From: Ancylobacter novellus
GTDB taxonomy: Bacteria > Pseudomonadota > Alphaproteobacteria > Rhizobiales > Methylopilaceae
NCBI GenBank assembly: GCA_003241695.1
Contig: QFPN01000005.1
Location: 124,001-188,000 of the forward strand
Reading direction: 5' to 3'
DNA: 64,000 nt
The translations under genes were made by a program, and so were the position numbers. Numbering within the stretch: position 1 is the first letter of the stretch; each line of letters begins with the position of its first letter. Positions 34,253 to 42,442 of this stretch are shown here, piece by piece. Below the pieces are notes generated by a model that saw nothing but the letters and a program-made list of their open reading frames with translations, was not told the origin of the DNA and did no database searches.

Positions 34253-34588
34253 ATGACCAGCCCGTCTTCCGTCACCGTCACCGATCGGGCCGCCGCCCGC
34301 ATCCGGGAAATCCTCTCCGGCGAGACGCCGGACACGAAACTGCGCGTCAGCGTGCTGGGCGGGGGCTGTTCGGGCTTCAGCTACGACTTCGGCTTCGACA
34401 CCAGCGTGCAGCCGGACGACCTCGTCATCGCGAACGACGGCGCGACCGTGCTGATCGACCCGGTCTCCCTTCCCTTCCTCGCGGGTTCGCAGATCGATTT
34501 CGTGGACGAGCTGATCGGCGCCTCGTTCAAGATCACCAATCCGAACGCCACCGCGTCCTGCGGCTGCGGCACCAGCTTCTCGATCTGA
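34253..34588 (+). CDS. erpA: Iron-sulfur cluster insertion protein ErpA (HesB/IscA family)
   Basis: An A-type carrier of 111 residues that transfers Fe-S clusters to apoproteins. The three cluster cysteines are present: one in VLGGGCSGFSYDFGF and two in the C-terminal SCGCGTSF. Likely clients in this window include IlvD and CobG; this is inference. It is divergent from dgt and is followed by 296 bases without a gene that end in a strong terminator. Confidence 0.93.
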   Translation: MTSPSSVTVTDRAAARIREILSGETPDTKLRVSVLGGGCSGFSYDFGFDTSVQPDDLVIANDGATVLIDPVSLPFLAGSQIDFVDELIGASFKITNPNATASCGCGTSFSI

Positions 34589-34764
34589 TCAACTGGCCAT
34601 TTTGTCCGTGGCAGGCATGCCACACGGGCGTCGGAAGCCGACCGCATGGCCGGCATGCGCAGAAGGCGCCTTGGAAAATCCATATCTATCCTTCACTTAT
34701 CTCCTCGTGACGGCGCGCCCATGGCCGCCGTCGCTGCCCTCTCGGGCGTTTCCTCCCTAGACTT

Positions 34765-34795
34765 GGGCCGCTCGTTCGCCGAGCGGCCCTTTTTT
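34765..34795 (+). terminator. Rho-independent terminator upstream of xthA
   Basis: A perfect 10-bp stem (34765-34774 with 34780-34789, loop TTCGC) is followed by six T. It lies about 175 bases after the erpA stop, in a gap (34589-34884) where I see no convincing gene. It may end the erpA transcript or an unannotated small RNA. Confidence 0.88.
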
Positions 34796-34884
34796 CTTTC
34801 CAGCTTCCGCGCTCGTTTCCTTTCCGGCTTCCGCCCCGGTTCCGAAGCCCCTAGGGTCGCGCCTCCTCGCGAGGGAGCCCGCCC

Positions 34885-35667
34885 GTGCTGATCGCCACCT
34901 GGAACGTCAACTCCATCAAGTCGCGGCTCGACCTCGCTTTGCGCTGGCTCGAGGAGGCGCGGCCGGACGTCGTCTGCCTGCAGGAGATCAAGTGCGTCGA
35001 CGACGCCTTCCCGCGCGAGGCGATCGAGGCGCTCGGCTACAACGTCGCGGTTCACGGACAGAAGACCTACAACGGCGTCGCCGTGCTCTCGCGCGCGCCG
35101 ATCGAGGACGTTCTCGTCGGCCTGCCGGGCGACGACGCGGACGAACAGGCTCGGTTTCTGGAAGTCGTGCTCTCGACCGAAAGCGGCGTCGTGCGGGTCG
35201 GCGGGCTCTACCTGCCGAACGGCAACCCCGCGCCGGGACCGAAATACGACTACAAGCTCGCCTGGATGGAGCGCCTGATCGCGCATGCGCGGGAACGGCT
35301 GGAGCTGGAGGAGCCGTTCGTCCTCGCCGGCGACTACAACGTGATTCCCGACAAGCGCGACGCGAAGCGGCCCGAAGTCTGGGTGAAGGACGCGCTGTTC
35401 CTGCCCGAGACCCGCGCGACGTGGCGGCGCCTGCTCGCGCTCGGCTTCACGGACGCGCTGCGCGCCACCGACGACGAGGGCGGGATCTACACCTTCTGGG
35501 ACTATCAGGCCGGCGCCTGGCAGAAGAACGACGGCATCCGCATCGACCACCTGCTGCTGTCGCCGCAGGCGGCCGACCGGCTGCTCGCGGTCCGCGTCGA
35601 CAAGCACGTGCGCAGTTGGGAAAAGCCGTCCGACCACGTGCCGGTCGTGATCGAACTCGCGGCCTGA
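34885..35667 (+). CDS. xthA: Exodeoxyribonuclease III
   Basis: XthA is an AP endonuclease and 3'-5' exonuclease in base-excision repair. The 260-residue product has LIATWNVNSIKSRLD, the metal-binding Glu in VVCLQEIKCVDDAFP, the catalytic GDYNVIPDKRDAKRPEVW and the terminal SDHVPVVIEL with the catalytic Asp-His. The start is GTG, with GAGGGAG about 8 bases before it. Confidence 0.95.
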   Translation: MLIATWNVNSIKSRLDLALRWLEEARPDVVCLQEIKCVDDAFPREAIEALGYNVAVHGQKTYNGVAVLSRAPIEDVLVGLPGDDADEQARFLEVVLSTESGVVRVGGLYLPNGNPAPGPKYDYKLAWMERLIAHARERLELEEPFVLAGDYNVIPDKRDAKRPEVWVKDALFLPETRATWRRLLALGFTDALRATDDEGGIYTFWDYQAGAWQKNDGIRIDHLLLSPQAADRLLAVRVDKHVRSWEKPSDHVPVVIELAA

Positions 35668-35779
35668 CGACGGCGATCGCGCGGCGGCTGGAAACATCCG
35701 CCAAACCGAGACACGGTTCGACGGACGCGCGCCGGGTTTCGGCCGCAGTTCCGCCGGACCGCAAGGCGAAACGGCGACC

Positions 35780-36655
35780 ATGACCCGACGACAGACGCCG
35801 CCGGCCGACAGGCTCCCGATCACCCGCCGAACCGCGCTCGCCGGAGCGGCCATTGCTTCCGCCATGACGGCGACGGCCTCCTCGCAGGCGCAGGCGGCGG
35901 AACCCGGGCCGGGCGTCTGCGTGCTGACGCCGGAAGCCGTCGAGGGACCGTTCTATTACGACCCGGCGCTCGTGCGCTCCGACGTCACGGAGGGTCGCCC
36001 CGGCATTCCGGTCGAGCTTCGGGTGACGCTTATCGAGGCGGCGGGATGCGCGCCGGTGGAAGGCGCGCGGGTCGACGTCTGGCACTGCGACGCCGCCGGC
36101 CTCTATTCGGGCTTCGACCAGACCGCGGAGACCGACCGCACGACGAACACGCGCGCGGCCTTCCTGCGGGGCACCCAGTTCGTCGGCTCGGACGGCGTCG
36201 CGACGTTCCGGACGATCTATCCGGGCTGGTATCGGGGCCGGACGCCCCACATCCACTTCAAGGCTTTTCTCGACGGCCGGAGCGTGCTGACCACCCAGCT
36301 CTATTTCCCGGACGCGCTCAGCGAGTACATCTACTCCAACGTCGCCGCCTACAAGCGTCCGAGCGAGCGCGACACCGTCAACACGACCGACGGCGTGTTG
36401 AGCGAAACCTCGAACGGCCGGGCGACCTTCCTGAACGTGCGCGAGGAGACCGACCGCTATGTCGCCGCCCTGACCATCGCGGTCGACCGGCGGGCGACCT
36501 CTCCGACGGGAGACCGACGCGGACCTCCGGACGGCGGCCGCCGGCCGCCCCCCGGCGCCGGCGATCGCCCTCCCCCGCCTCCGCCCGGCGGCCCGGAGGG
36601 GCCGATGGGCCGGCCGCGCCCTTCCGGTCCGCTCGTTCCCGAAGCAAAAGCCTGA
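35780..36655 (+). CDS. Tat-exported intradiol ring-cleavage dioxygenase-like protein with Pro/Gly-rich tail
   Basis: A 291-residue protein with a twin-arginine signal (ITRRTALAGAAIASAMT) and a single intradiol dioxygenase domain. The expected ferric ligands can be seen: Tyr in WHCDAAGLYSGF, Tyr in YPGWYRG and the two His of TPHIHFKAF. Cytosolic catechol or protocatechuate dioxygenases have no signal, so this belongs to the poorly characterised exported subgroup. The last about 55 residues are a low-complexity Pro/Gly/Arg tail. Substrate unknown. It faces the sugar dehydrogenase gene. Confidence 0.85.
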   Translation: MTRRQTPPADRLPITRRTALAGAAIASAMTATASSQAQAAEPGPGVCVLTPEAVEGPFYYDPALVRSDVTEGRPGIPVELRVTLIEAAGCAPVEGARVDVWHCDAAGLYSGFDQTAETDRTTNTRAAFLRGTQFVGSDGVATFRTIYPGWYRGRTPHIHFKAFLDGRSVLTTQLYFPDALSEYIYSNVAAYKRPSERDTVNTTDGVLSETSNGRATFLNVREETDRYVAALTIAVDRRATSPTGDRRGPPDGGRRPPPGAGDRPPPPPPGGPEGPMGRPRPSGPLVPEAKA

Positions 36656-36658
36656 CCG

Positions 36659-36682
36659 GACGCCTCCCCGGCCCGAGGCGTC
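36659..36682. terminator. Hairpin between convergent genes
   Basis: GACGCCTC (36659-36666) pairs with GAGGCGTC (36675-36682) around an 8-base loop, in the short gap between the dioxygenase and the sugar dehydrogenase. No T-run, so a weak or rho-assisted terminator. Confidence 0.4.
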
Positions 36683-36683
36683 T

Positions 36684-38351
36684 TCAGCGCATGGTGAAGG
36701 TCACGGAGACCGGCCGACCCGCGACGCCCGTGGCGTCCGGCCCGGAGAACGGCGTCGCGACGAGCGTCCTGACGCCCTGCGCGGGCGTCCAGGCGTCGTA
36801 GCGCAGCCTGCCGTTCGCGCCGACGCGGTGGGGTGCGAAGCTGTAGGGCGGGTCGTTCTCGACCCGCGCCTCCGCCCCGTCGAGCGTGAAGCGCACGCTG
36901 CCGACCGGCCCCGAGGCCGCGGCCACGACGTTGAAGCGCGCCGTCCCAAGCTTCGCCGGATCGAGAACCGTCCCGTCGCCGAGCGGATAGATCGGCTTGT
37001 CGCGCGCGGCGTCGAACAGCATGAGGCCGCCGAGCGCCGGCGCGCCGTCGTCCGGCCCTTTCGCCGCGATCCGCCAGATCCGGCCGCCCGCGTCGTCGCT
37101 GACGAGCAGCGAACCGTCCTTCAGCATGATGACGCCCGCAGGCCGGCCATAGGCCGTCGGAGGATCGCGGTCGGCGAGAAAGCCCTTCAGGAACGGCTGC
37201 GGCGCGCCCGCGACGGAACCGTTCGCGTCGAAGGGCACGAAGGCCACACGGTAGCCCACGGGCGACGCGCGGTTCCACGAGCCGTGCTGCGCGATGAACA
37301 TGCCGCCGCGGTAGCGCTCGGGAAACGCCGTCCCCGTGTAGAAGGCGAGCCCGATCGACGAGGTGTGCGCCCCGACCGCGAGATCGGGCACGAGCGTCGC
37401 GTCGGCGAGATCGGGGCGTTCTCCCGCGTGACGCGGATCGGGATTGTCGCCGAAATAGTAGTACGGCCAGCCATAGAAGCCGCCCTTCTTCACGCTCGTG
37501 ACGAAGTCCGGCACGAGATCGTCGCCGAGCCGGTCGCGCTCGTTCACGGCGGTCCAGAGCTTGCCCGTGACCGGATTCCAGCCGAGCCCGTTCGGATTGC
37601 GCAGGCCGCTCGCGAAAACGCGCGAGGTCGCCCGGGCGACGTCGTATTCGAGGATCGCCGCGCGCCCGGCCGGGGGCTCGACGCCGTTCTCGGCGGCGTT
37701 GGTGTCGGAGCCGACCGTGACATAGAGCTTCCGGCCGTCGGGGCTCGCCAGGACGTTGCGGGTCCAGTGGCCCGCGCCGCCGGAGGGAAGATCGAGCAGC
37801 TTGCGGCCCTTCGAGGCCGCGATCCGGTTTGCGCCCGCCTTGTAGGGGTAGCGCCACAGGCCGTCGGTGTTCGCCACATAGAGGCGGGAGCCGACCAGCG
37901 CCATGCCGAAGGGCTGGTTGAGATTGCCGGCCTCGTTGCGCAGGAATTCGAACGCGGGGTCCGCCCTTCCGTCGCCGTCGGCGTCCCGCAGCAGCTTGAC
38001 GACGCCCGATCCAGCGACGTTCTCGGCCTCCGCGGCGAGCACGTCGCCGTTGGGCAGCTCATGGAGCCAGCGGACATAGCCGAGGCCGTCGGCCCAGAGC
38101 GTCACCTGAAAGGGGCCGACCGCCTTCGGCTTCGCGCCCTCGGGCCAGCCGATCCTTTCGGCCGGATTGCGGGCGAAAGGCGTCGCATAGGGCTCCGGCA
38201 GAGGCGGCCGCGGAGGATCGGCGCGGGCGGCGGGAGCGGCGACGGAGAGAGACAGCGCGACGGCCAAAGCCACGCGACCGAGACCGATCGTCGGCCCGAT
38301 GGGGCGACGCTCGCGATCGTCAGTCCCTGTCCTTCTCCCACGCCTCGACAT
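36684..38351 (-). CDS. PQQ-dependent sugar (sorbosone-type) dehydrogenase
   Basis: A periplasmic six-bladed propeller enzyme of the soluble glucose/sorbosone dehydrogenase family, about 555 residues, with a signal region (VALAVALSLSVAAPAARA). The segments GLRNPNGLGWNPVTGKLWT, VKKGGFYGWPYYYFGDNPDP and FIAQHGSWNRASPVGYRV are family hallmarks; several would line the PQQ pocket. Substrate cannot be stated. The ATG at 38351 overlaps the end of the ExoR-like gene by about 30 bases; a later start is possible since the first 25 residues are poorly conserved-looking. Confidence 0.85.
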   Translation of the reverse strand: MSRRGRRTGTDDRERRPIGPTIGLGRVALAVALSLSVAAPAARADPPRPPLPEPYATPFARNPAERIGWPEGAKPKAVGPFQVTLWADGLGYVRWLHELPNGDVLAAEAENVAGSGVVKLLRDADGDGRADPAFEFLRNEAGNLNQPFGMALVGSRLYVANTDGLWRYPYKAGANRIAASKGRKLLDLPSGGAGHWTRNVLASPDGRKLYVTVGSDTNAAENGVEPPAGRAAILEYDVARATSRVFASGLRNPNGLGWNPVTGKLWTAVNERDRLGDDLVPDFVTSVKKGGFYGWPYYYFGDNPDPRHAGERPDLADATLVPDLAVGAHTSSIGLAFYTGTAFPERYRGGMFIAQHGSWNRASPVGYRVAFVPFDANGSVAGAPQPFLKGFLADRDPPTAYGRPAGVIMLKDGSLLVSDDAGGRIWRIAAKGPDDGAPALGGLMLFDAARDKPIYPLGDGTVLDPAKLGTARFNVVAAASGPVGSVRFTLDGAEARVENDPPYSFAPHRVGANGRLRYDAWTPAQGVRTLVATPFSGPDATGVAGRPVSVTFTMR

Positions 38352-39120
38352 AGTCGCGCGCTTTCTCCTGCTCCTCCGGCGTCGCTGTGGCGCTCGCCTC
38401 AGCGTAGAGATCGCGGATCCATTTGTCGCCGGCGCCGGCGGCGGAATTTGCGAGCGTCAGCCACATGAGCCCGCGAGCCGCCTGCTTCGGGATGTCGATC
38501 CCGTTGAACAGCATGTGGCCGAGGACGGCCTGCGCCTCGCGCTGTCCCTTGTTGGCCGCGAGCCCGAGCCAGCGGGCGCCCTGCCGGACGTCCTTCGAGC
38601 CGGGGCCGTCGAGATAGATGCGGGCGAGATTGTACTGGGCGTCCGGGTCGCCGAAATAGGAGGCGGCGTAGGAGAACATCTCCTTCGCGCGCGCCTGGTC
38701 GGCGCGGATCGGCGAGCCGGGGATGCCGTCGAGATAGTAGTTGCCGAGCGCGACGAAGGCGTTCGCCACGAAGCGGGCCTGTACGGTGTCGGGCGCGTCG
38801 TCGGCGTGGGCGTTGGCGATCTGCGAGAAGTAGTCGAAGGCCTTGACGTCGTCCTTGTCGACGCCGTCGCCCTCGGCGTACATGCGGCCGAGCTTCCACT
38901 GCGCCATGGCGTGGCCGCGCTTGGCGGCGTCGAGCAGCGAGGTCACGGCGGTGGCCTTGTCGCCGGCCATATAGGCCCGCGCGCCGGTCTGGAACGCCTG
39001 ATAGGGCGACTCCTCCCGCTCCTTCTTCGAGGATCCCTCGAAGGCGCATGCGCCCGATACGAGGCCGACAAGCGCCAGCCACGCGAGCGCGAAGACGGCG
39101 AAGCGCTCAGACATCCGCAT
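38320..39120 (-). CDS. exoR: Sel1-repeat periplasmic protein, ExoR-like regulator
   Basis: A secreted protein of 266 residues with a signal peptide (about 1-25) and Sel1-type repeats (QWKLGRMYAEGDGVDKDDVK, QYNLARIYLDGPGSKDVRQG, QAVLGHMLFNGID). Length and layout match ExoR of Sinorhizobium meliloti (about 268 residues), the periplasmic inhibitor of the ExoS/ChvI two-component system controlling exopolysaccharide and motility. The identification rests on length and repeat order, so it may be another Sel1 protein. The start overlaps the ilvD stop by about 14 bases. Confidence 0.7.
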   Translation of the reverse strand: MRMSERFAVFALAWLALVGLVSGACAFEGSSKKEREESPYQAFQTGARAYMAGDKATAVTSLLDAAKRGHAMAQWKLGRMYAEGDGVDKDDVKAFDYFSQIANAHADDAPDTVQARFVANAFVALGNYYLDGIPGSPIRADQARAKEMFSYAASYFGDPDAQYNLARIYLDGPGSKDVRQGARWLGLAANKGQREAQAVLGHMLFNGIDIPKQAARGLMWLTLANSAAGAGDKWIRDLYAEASATATPEEQEKARDYVEAWEKDRD

Positions 39121-40843
39121 AGGCGCGCCGCTCGTTCTTGCCGCCGGGATGGGTCACGGCGCCGTAGCGAGCCGGGCCGACCCCTTGCGCGAACTTCCAG
39201 ATCGCGCCCGAGCCGAAGCCATGCTCGCGCGGCTTCCACTCCTTGGCGCGGGCGGCGAGCTCCTCGTCGGAGAGCTCGACCGACAGCACGCCCTCGATCG
39301 CGTCCATGACGATCATGTCGCCGTCGCGGATGAGGCCGATCGGGCCGCCGACCGCGGCCTCCGGCCCGACATGCCCGACGCAGAAGCCGCGGGTCGCGCC
39401 GGAGAAGCGCCCGTCGGTGATGAGCGCCACCTTGTCGCCCATGCCCTGGCCGTAGAGAGCGGCGGTCGTCGCCAGCATCTCGCGCATGCCGGGCCCGCCC
39501 TTCGGACCCTCGTAGCGGATGACGAGGACCTCGCCCTCCTTGTAGTCGCGCTTCGACACTGCCTCGAAGCACGCCTCCTCGTTGTCGAAGCAGCGGGCCG
39601 GGCCGCGGAACGTCTGGTTCTTGAGGCCGGCGACCTTCACGATCGCGCCGTCGGGCGCGAGATTGCCCTGAAGGCCGACGACGCCGCCCGTGCGGGTGAT
39701 CGGCCGGTCGGCCGGATAGACCACGTCCTGCTCGGCGTTCCAGCGCACCTTTTCGAGGTTTTCGGCGATGGTGCGGCCGGTGACCGTGAAGCAGTCGCCG
39801 TGCAGGAAGCCGTGGTCGAGCAGCGTCTTCATCAGCAGCGGCACGCCGCCGACCTCGAACAGGTCCTTGGCGACGTATTTTCCGCCCGGCTTCAGGTCGG
39901 CGACATAGGGCGTGCGCCGGAAGATCTCGGCGACGTCGAACATGTCGAACTCGATCCCGACCTCGTTGGCGATCGCGGGGAGATGCAGCGCCGCGTTGGT
40001 CGAACCGCCGGACGCCGCCACGACGGTCGCCGCGTTCTCCAGCGCCTTGCGGGTGACGATGTCGCGCGGGCGAATGTTGCGGGCCACGAGCTCCATGATC
40101 TGCTCGCCCGCCGCCATGCAGAACCGGTCGCGGATCTCGTAAGGCGCAGGCGCCCCGGCGGAGTAAGGCAGCGCGAGCCCGATCGCCTCGGAGACGGTCG
40201 CCATGGTGTTGGCGGTGAACTGCGCGCCGCACGCGCCGGCGGACGGGCACGCGACCTGCTCGATTTCGTCGAGGTCCTCGTCCGACATCTCGCCGACCGA
40301 GTGCTTGCCCACCGCCTCGAACATGTCCTGCACGGTGACGGGCTGGCCGCGGAAGGAGCCCGGCAGGATCGAGCCGCCGTAGATGAAGATCGACGGCACG
40401 TTGAGGCGCACCATCGCCATCATCATGCCGGGGAGAGACTTGTCGCAGCCCGCGAGGCCGACCAGCGCGTCGTAGCAGTGGCCGCGCATGGTGAGCTCGA
40501 CCGAGTCCGCGATGACCTCGCGCGAGGCCAGCGAGGACTTCATGCCCTCGTGGCCCATGGCGATGCCGTCGGTGACCGTGATGGTGCAGAACTCGCGCGG
40601 CGTGCCGTTCGCGGACGCGACGCCCTTCTTCACCGCCTGCGCCTGGCGCATCAGCGAGATGTTGCAGGGCGCGGCCTCGTTCCAGCACGAGGCGACGCCG
40701 ACCAGCGGCTGGTGGATCTGGGACTTGGTCAGCCCCATGGCGTAGAGATAGGATCGGTGCGGCGCGCGCGCCGGACCTTCCGTCACGTGACGGCTCGGCA
40801 GATTGGACTTGTCGATCGTCCTGGCGTCCATCGGCACACGCAC
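39107..40843 (-). CDS. ilvD: Dihydroxy-acid dehydratase
   Basis: IlvD makes 2-oxoisovalerate and 2-oxo-3-methylvalerate, the penultimate step of valine and isoleucine synthesis. The three cluster-binding cysteine regions are visible: VASCWNEAAPCN, LAGCDKSLPGMMMAM and CPSAGACGAQFTANTM. The C-terminal LITDGRFSGATRGFCVGH is typical. Length is 578 residues, or 574 if the Met at 40831 (MDARTIDKSNLPSRH) is the start, which I think equally likely. Confidence 0.95.
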   Translation of the reverse strand: MRVPMDARTIDKSNLPSRHVTEGPARAPHRSYLYAMGLTKSQIHQPLVGVASCWNEAAPCNISLMRQAQAVKKGVASANGTPREFCTITVTDGIAMGHEGMKSSLASREVIADSVELTMRGHCYDALVGLAGCDKSLPGMMMAMVRLNVPSIFIYGGSILPGSFRGQPVTVQDMFEAVGKHSVGEMSDEDLDEIEQVACPSAGACGAQFTANTMATVSEAIGLALPYSAGAPAPYEIRDRFCMAAGEQIMELVARNIRPRDIVTRKALENAATVVAASGGSTNAALHLPAIANEVGIEFDMFDVAEIFRRTPYVADLKPGGKYVAKDLFEVGGVPLLMKTLLDHGFLHGDCFTVTGRTIAENLEKVRWNAEQDVVYPADRPITRTGGVVGLQGNLAPDGAIVKVAGLKNQTFRGPARCFDNEEACFEAVSKRDYKEGEVLVIRYEGPKGGPGMREMLATTAALYGQGMGDKVALITDGRFSGATRGFCVGHVGPEAAVGGPIGLIRDGDMIVMDAIEGVLSVELSDEELAARAKEWKPREHGFGSGAIWKFAQGVGPARYGAVTHPGGKNERRAYADV

Positions 40844-41102
40844 CCCTCGGAGGCGACTGGCCCCCTACCGGACGTTCCTGCGGCCGGATCCGGACGGTCG
40901 ATCAGCCCCCCGGCCGAACGCCATGCCTGAAACGTCCACCACCTGCTGATTTCGGAACATCCCCGGCCCCCCGACCGGCGTTAACCAAGATCGCGTTTTC
41001 TTTCAGCAGGTTACAGACGTTCTACCCTTTCCTTTGTGGCTTAATGGCGGCGGGCGCAGGGTCGCAAAGCGCCGAAACCGCTCCGATCCGAGGCTGTTGC
41101 GT

Positions 41103-42371
41103 TTAGGCCACGCGCCCTTCGACGGACGCCGTCGAGGCCGCCGACCGGCCGGCGACGAGGTCGTCGAACAGTTTCATCTGGCGCGGCAGGCAGACGGTCG
41201 CGAGGTCGTAGTTCGCGACCGCGAACTCGCGCGCGGCGCGGCGCATCGGGCCGAGCGAGGCGCGTTCGGCGAGCGTCCGGGTCACGGTCCAGGCGAGCGC
41301 GGCGACGTCGAAGAAGTCGAACAGCCGGCCCGTAACCCCGTCCTCGACGACCTCGCGCACAGGCTCGGTGCCGGACGCCACGATCAGCGCCCCGGCCGAC
41401 ATCGCCTCGAGCAGCGACCAGGACAGCACGAAGGGATAGGTCAGATAGACGTGGACGGAGGAGACCTGCAGCATCGACAGGAAATCGGGCTTCGCGATCT
41501 GCCCGAGAAAGTGCACGCGGCTCATGTCGAGCCGGTCGCGGACTTCGTCGAGGAAGATCTGTTTCCAGCTCTTCCCGTCCGGCGCCTTGCTTCCGTAGGA
41601 GACGCCGTCGCCGCCGACGATGAGGACCTGGGCCTCGGGGCGACGGGCGAGGATCTCCGGCAGCGCGCGCATGAAGACGTGGTAGCCGCGATAGGGCTCG
41701 AGCTGACGGTTGACGAAGGTGATCACCTCGTCGCGCGGGGTCAGCGTCGGGCCGCCCGGCACGGCGAAGCGCGCATTGGCCTTCGGCGCAGCCGCCTGCG
41801 TGTCGATCCCGTCATGCGCGACCGCGATCCGGTCGCGCATGAACTCCGGGTGCTGGCGGCGCTGCCATTCGGTCGGCGACAGTCCGAGATCGGCGGCCGC
41901 GAGCGCGGTCAGCATGCCGGCGTTCTTGGCGCGGATGCGCAGCGCCGTCCGCAGGCCGCCGTCGGGAAACTCCGGGTCGAAGCCGACGTCGGCGCCGGTC
42001 GCGTTGTAGAAGAACTCGCAGAAGGCGACATGGCGGGCGTTCGGAAACAGGTCGCGGGCGAACAGCGTCTCGCCCCAGCCAGTGTGGCCGACGACGAGCG
42101 CCGGATCGCAGCCCGCCTCGCTTTTGAGGCGCTGCATGGCCGCGGCGGCGAGTTCGCCGCGGATGACGTCGCTGTTGAAGCGCTCGACCAACGCATGTCC
42201 GGCGCGGGGAAGCTTTTCGGGGATGCGGTAGCCGAGGCCCGTCACATGCGGCCGCGGCCGCGCCGTGGGGCCGCCGACCGCGAAGACCCGCGTGTCCGGC
42301 CGCCGCGCGAAGGCCTGAGCGGCGTGCACGAACTGGCCGGGGAAATTGTTGTGAACGAACAGGACGTCCAA
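41103..42371 (-). CDS. Glycosyltransferase family 4 protein
   Basis: A GT-B-fold protein of 422 residues beginning MDVLFVHNNFPGQF. The C-terminal half has the nucleotide-sugar site: VITFVNRQLEPYRGYHVFM, VHFLGQIAKPDFLSMLQVSS and the EX7E-like region LSWSLLEAMSAGALIVASGTEPVREVVEDG. Sugar donor and acceptor are unknown; surface polysaccharide synthesis is the usual role. The 259 bases between it and ilvD hold nothing I can name. Confidence 0.85.
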   Translation of the reverse strand: MDVLFVHNNFPGQFVHAAQAFARRPDTRVFAVGGPTARPRPHVTGLGYRIPEKLPRAGHALVERFNSDVIRGELAAAAMQRLKSEAGCDPALVVGHTGWGETLFARDLFPNARHVAFCEFFYNATGADVGFDPEFPDGGLRTALRIRAKNAGMLTALAAADLGLSPTEWQRRQHPEFMRDRIAVAHDGIDTQAAAPKANARFAVPGGPTLTPRDEVITFVNRQLEPYRGYHVFMRALPEILARRPEAQVLIVGGDGVSYGSKAPDGKSWKQIFLDEVRDRLDMSRVHFLGQIAKPDFLSMLQVSSVHVYLTYPFVLSWSLLEAMSAGALIVASGTEPVREVVEDGVTGRLFDFFDVAALAWTVTRTLAERASLGPMRRAAREFAVANYDLATVCLPRQMKLFDDLVAGRSAASTASVEGRVA

Positions 42372-42442
42372 GCGGCTATCCCCCAGCCGAGGTCATGACC
42401 GGCGCGCGAGGCACCTTCGGCAGGTATGACGAACGCGCTGGT

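Noticed and set aside
34381..34683. Minus-strand ORF with an AAGGA site, antisense to erpA
   Set aside because: Most of it is antisense to erpA, and the translation has no protein-like pattern; probably chance.
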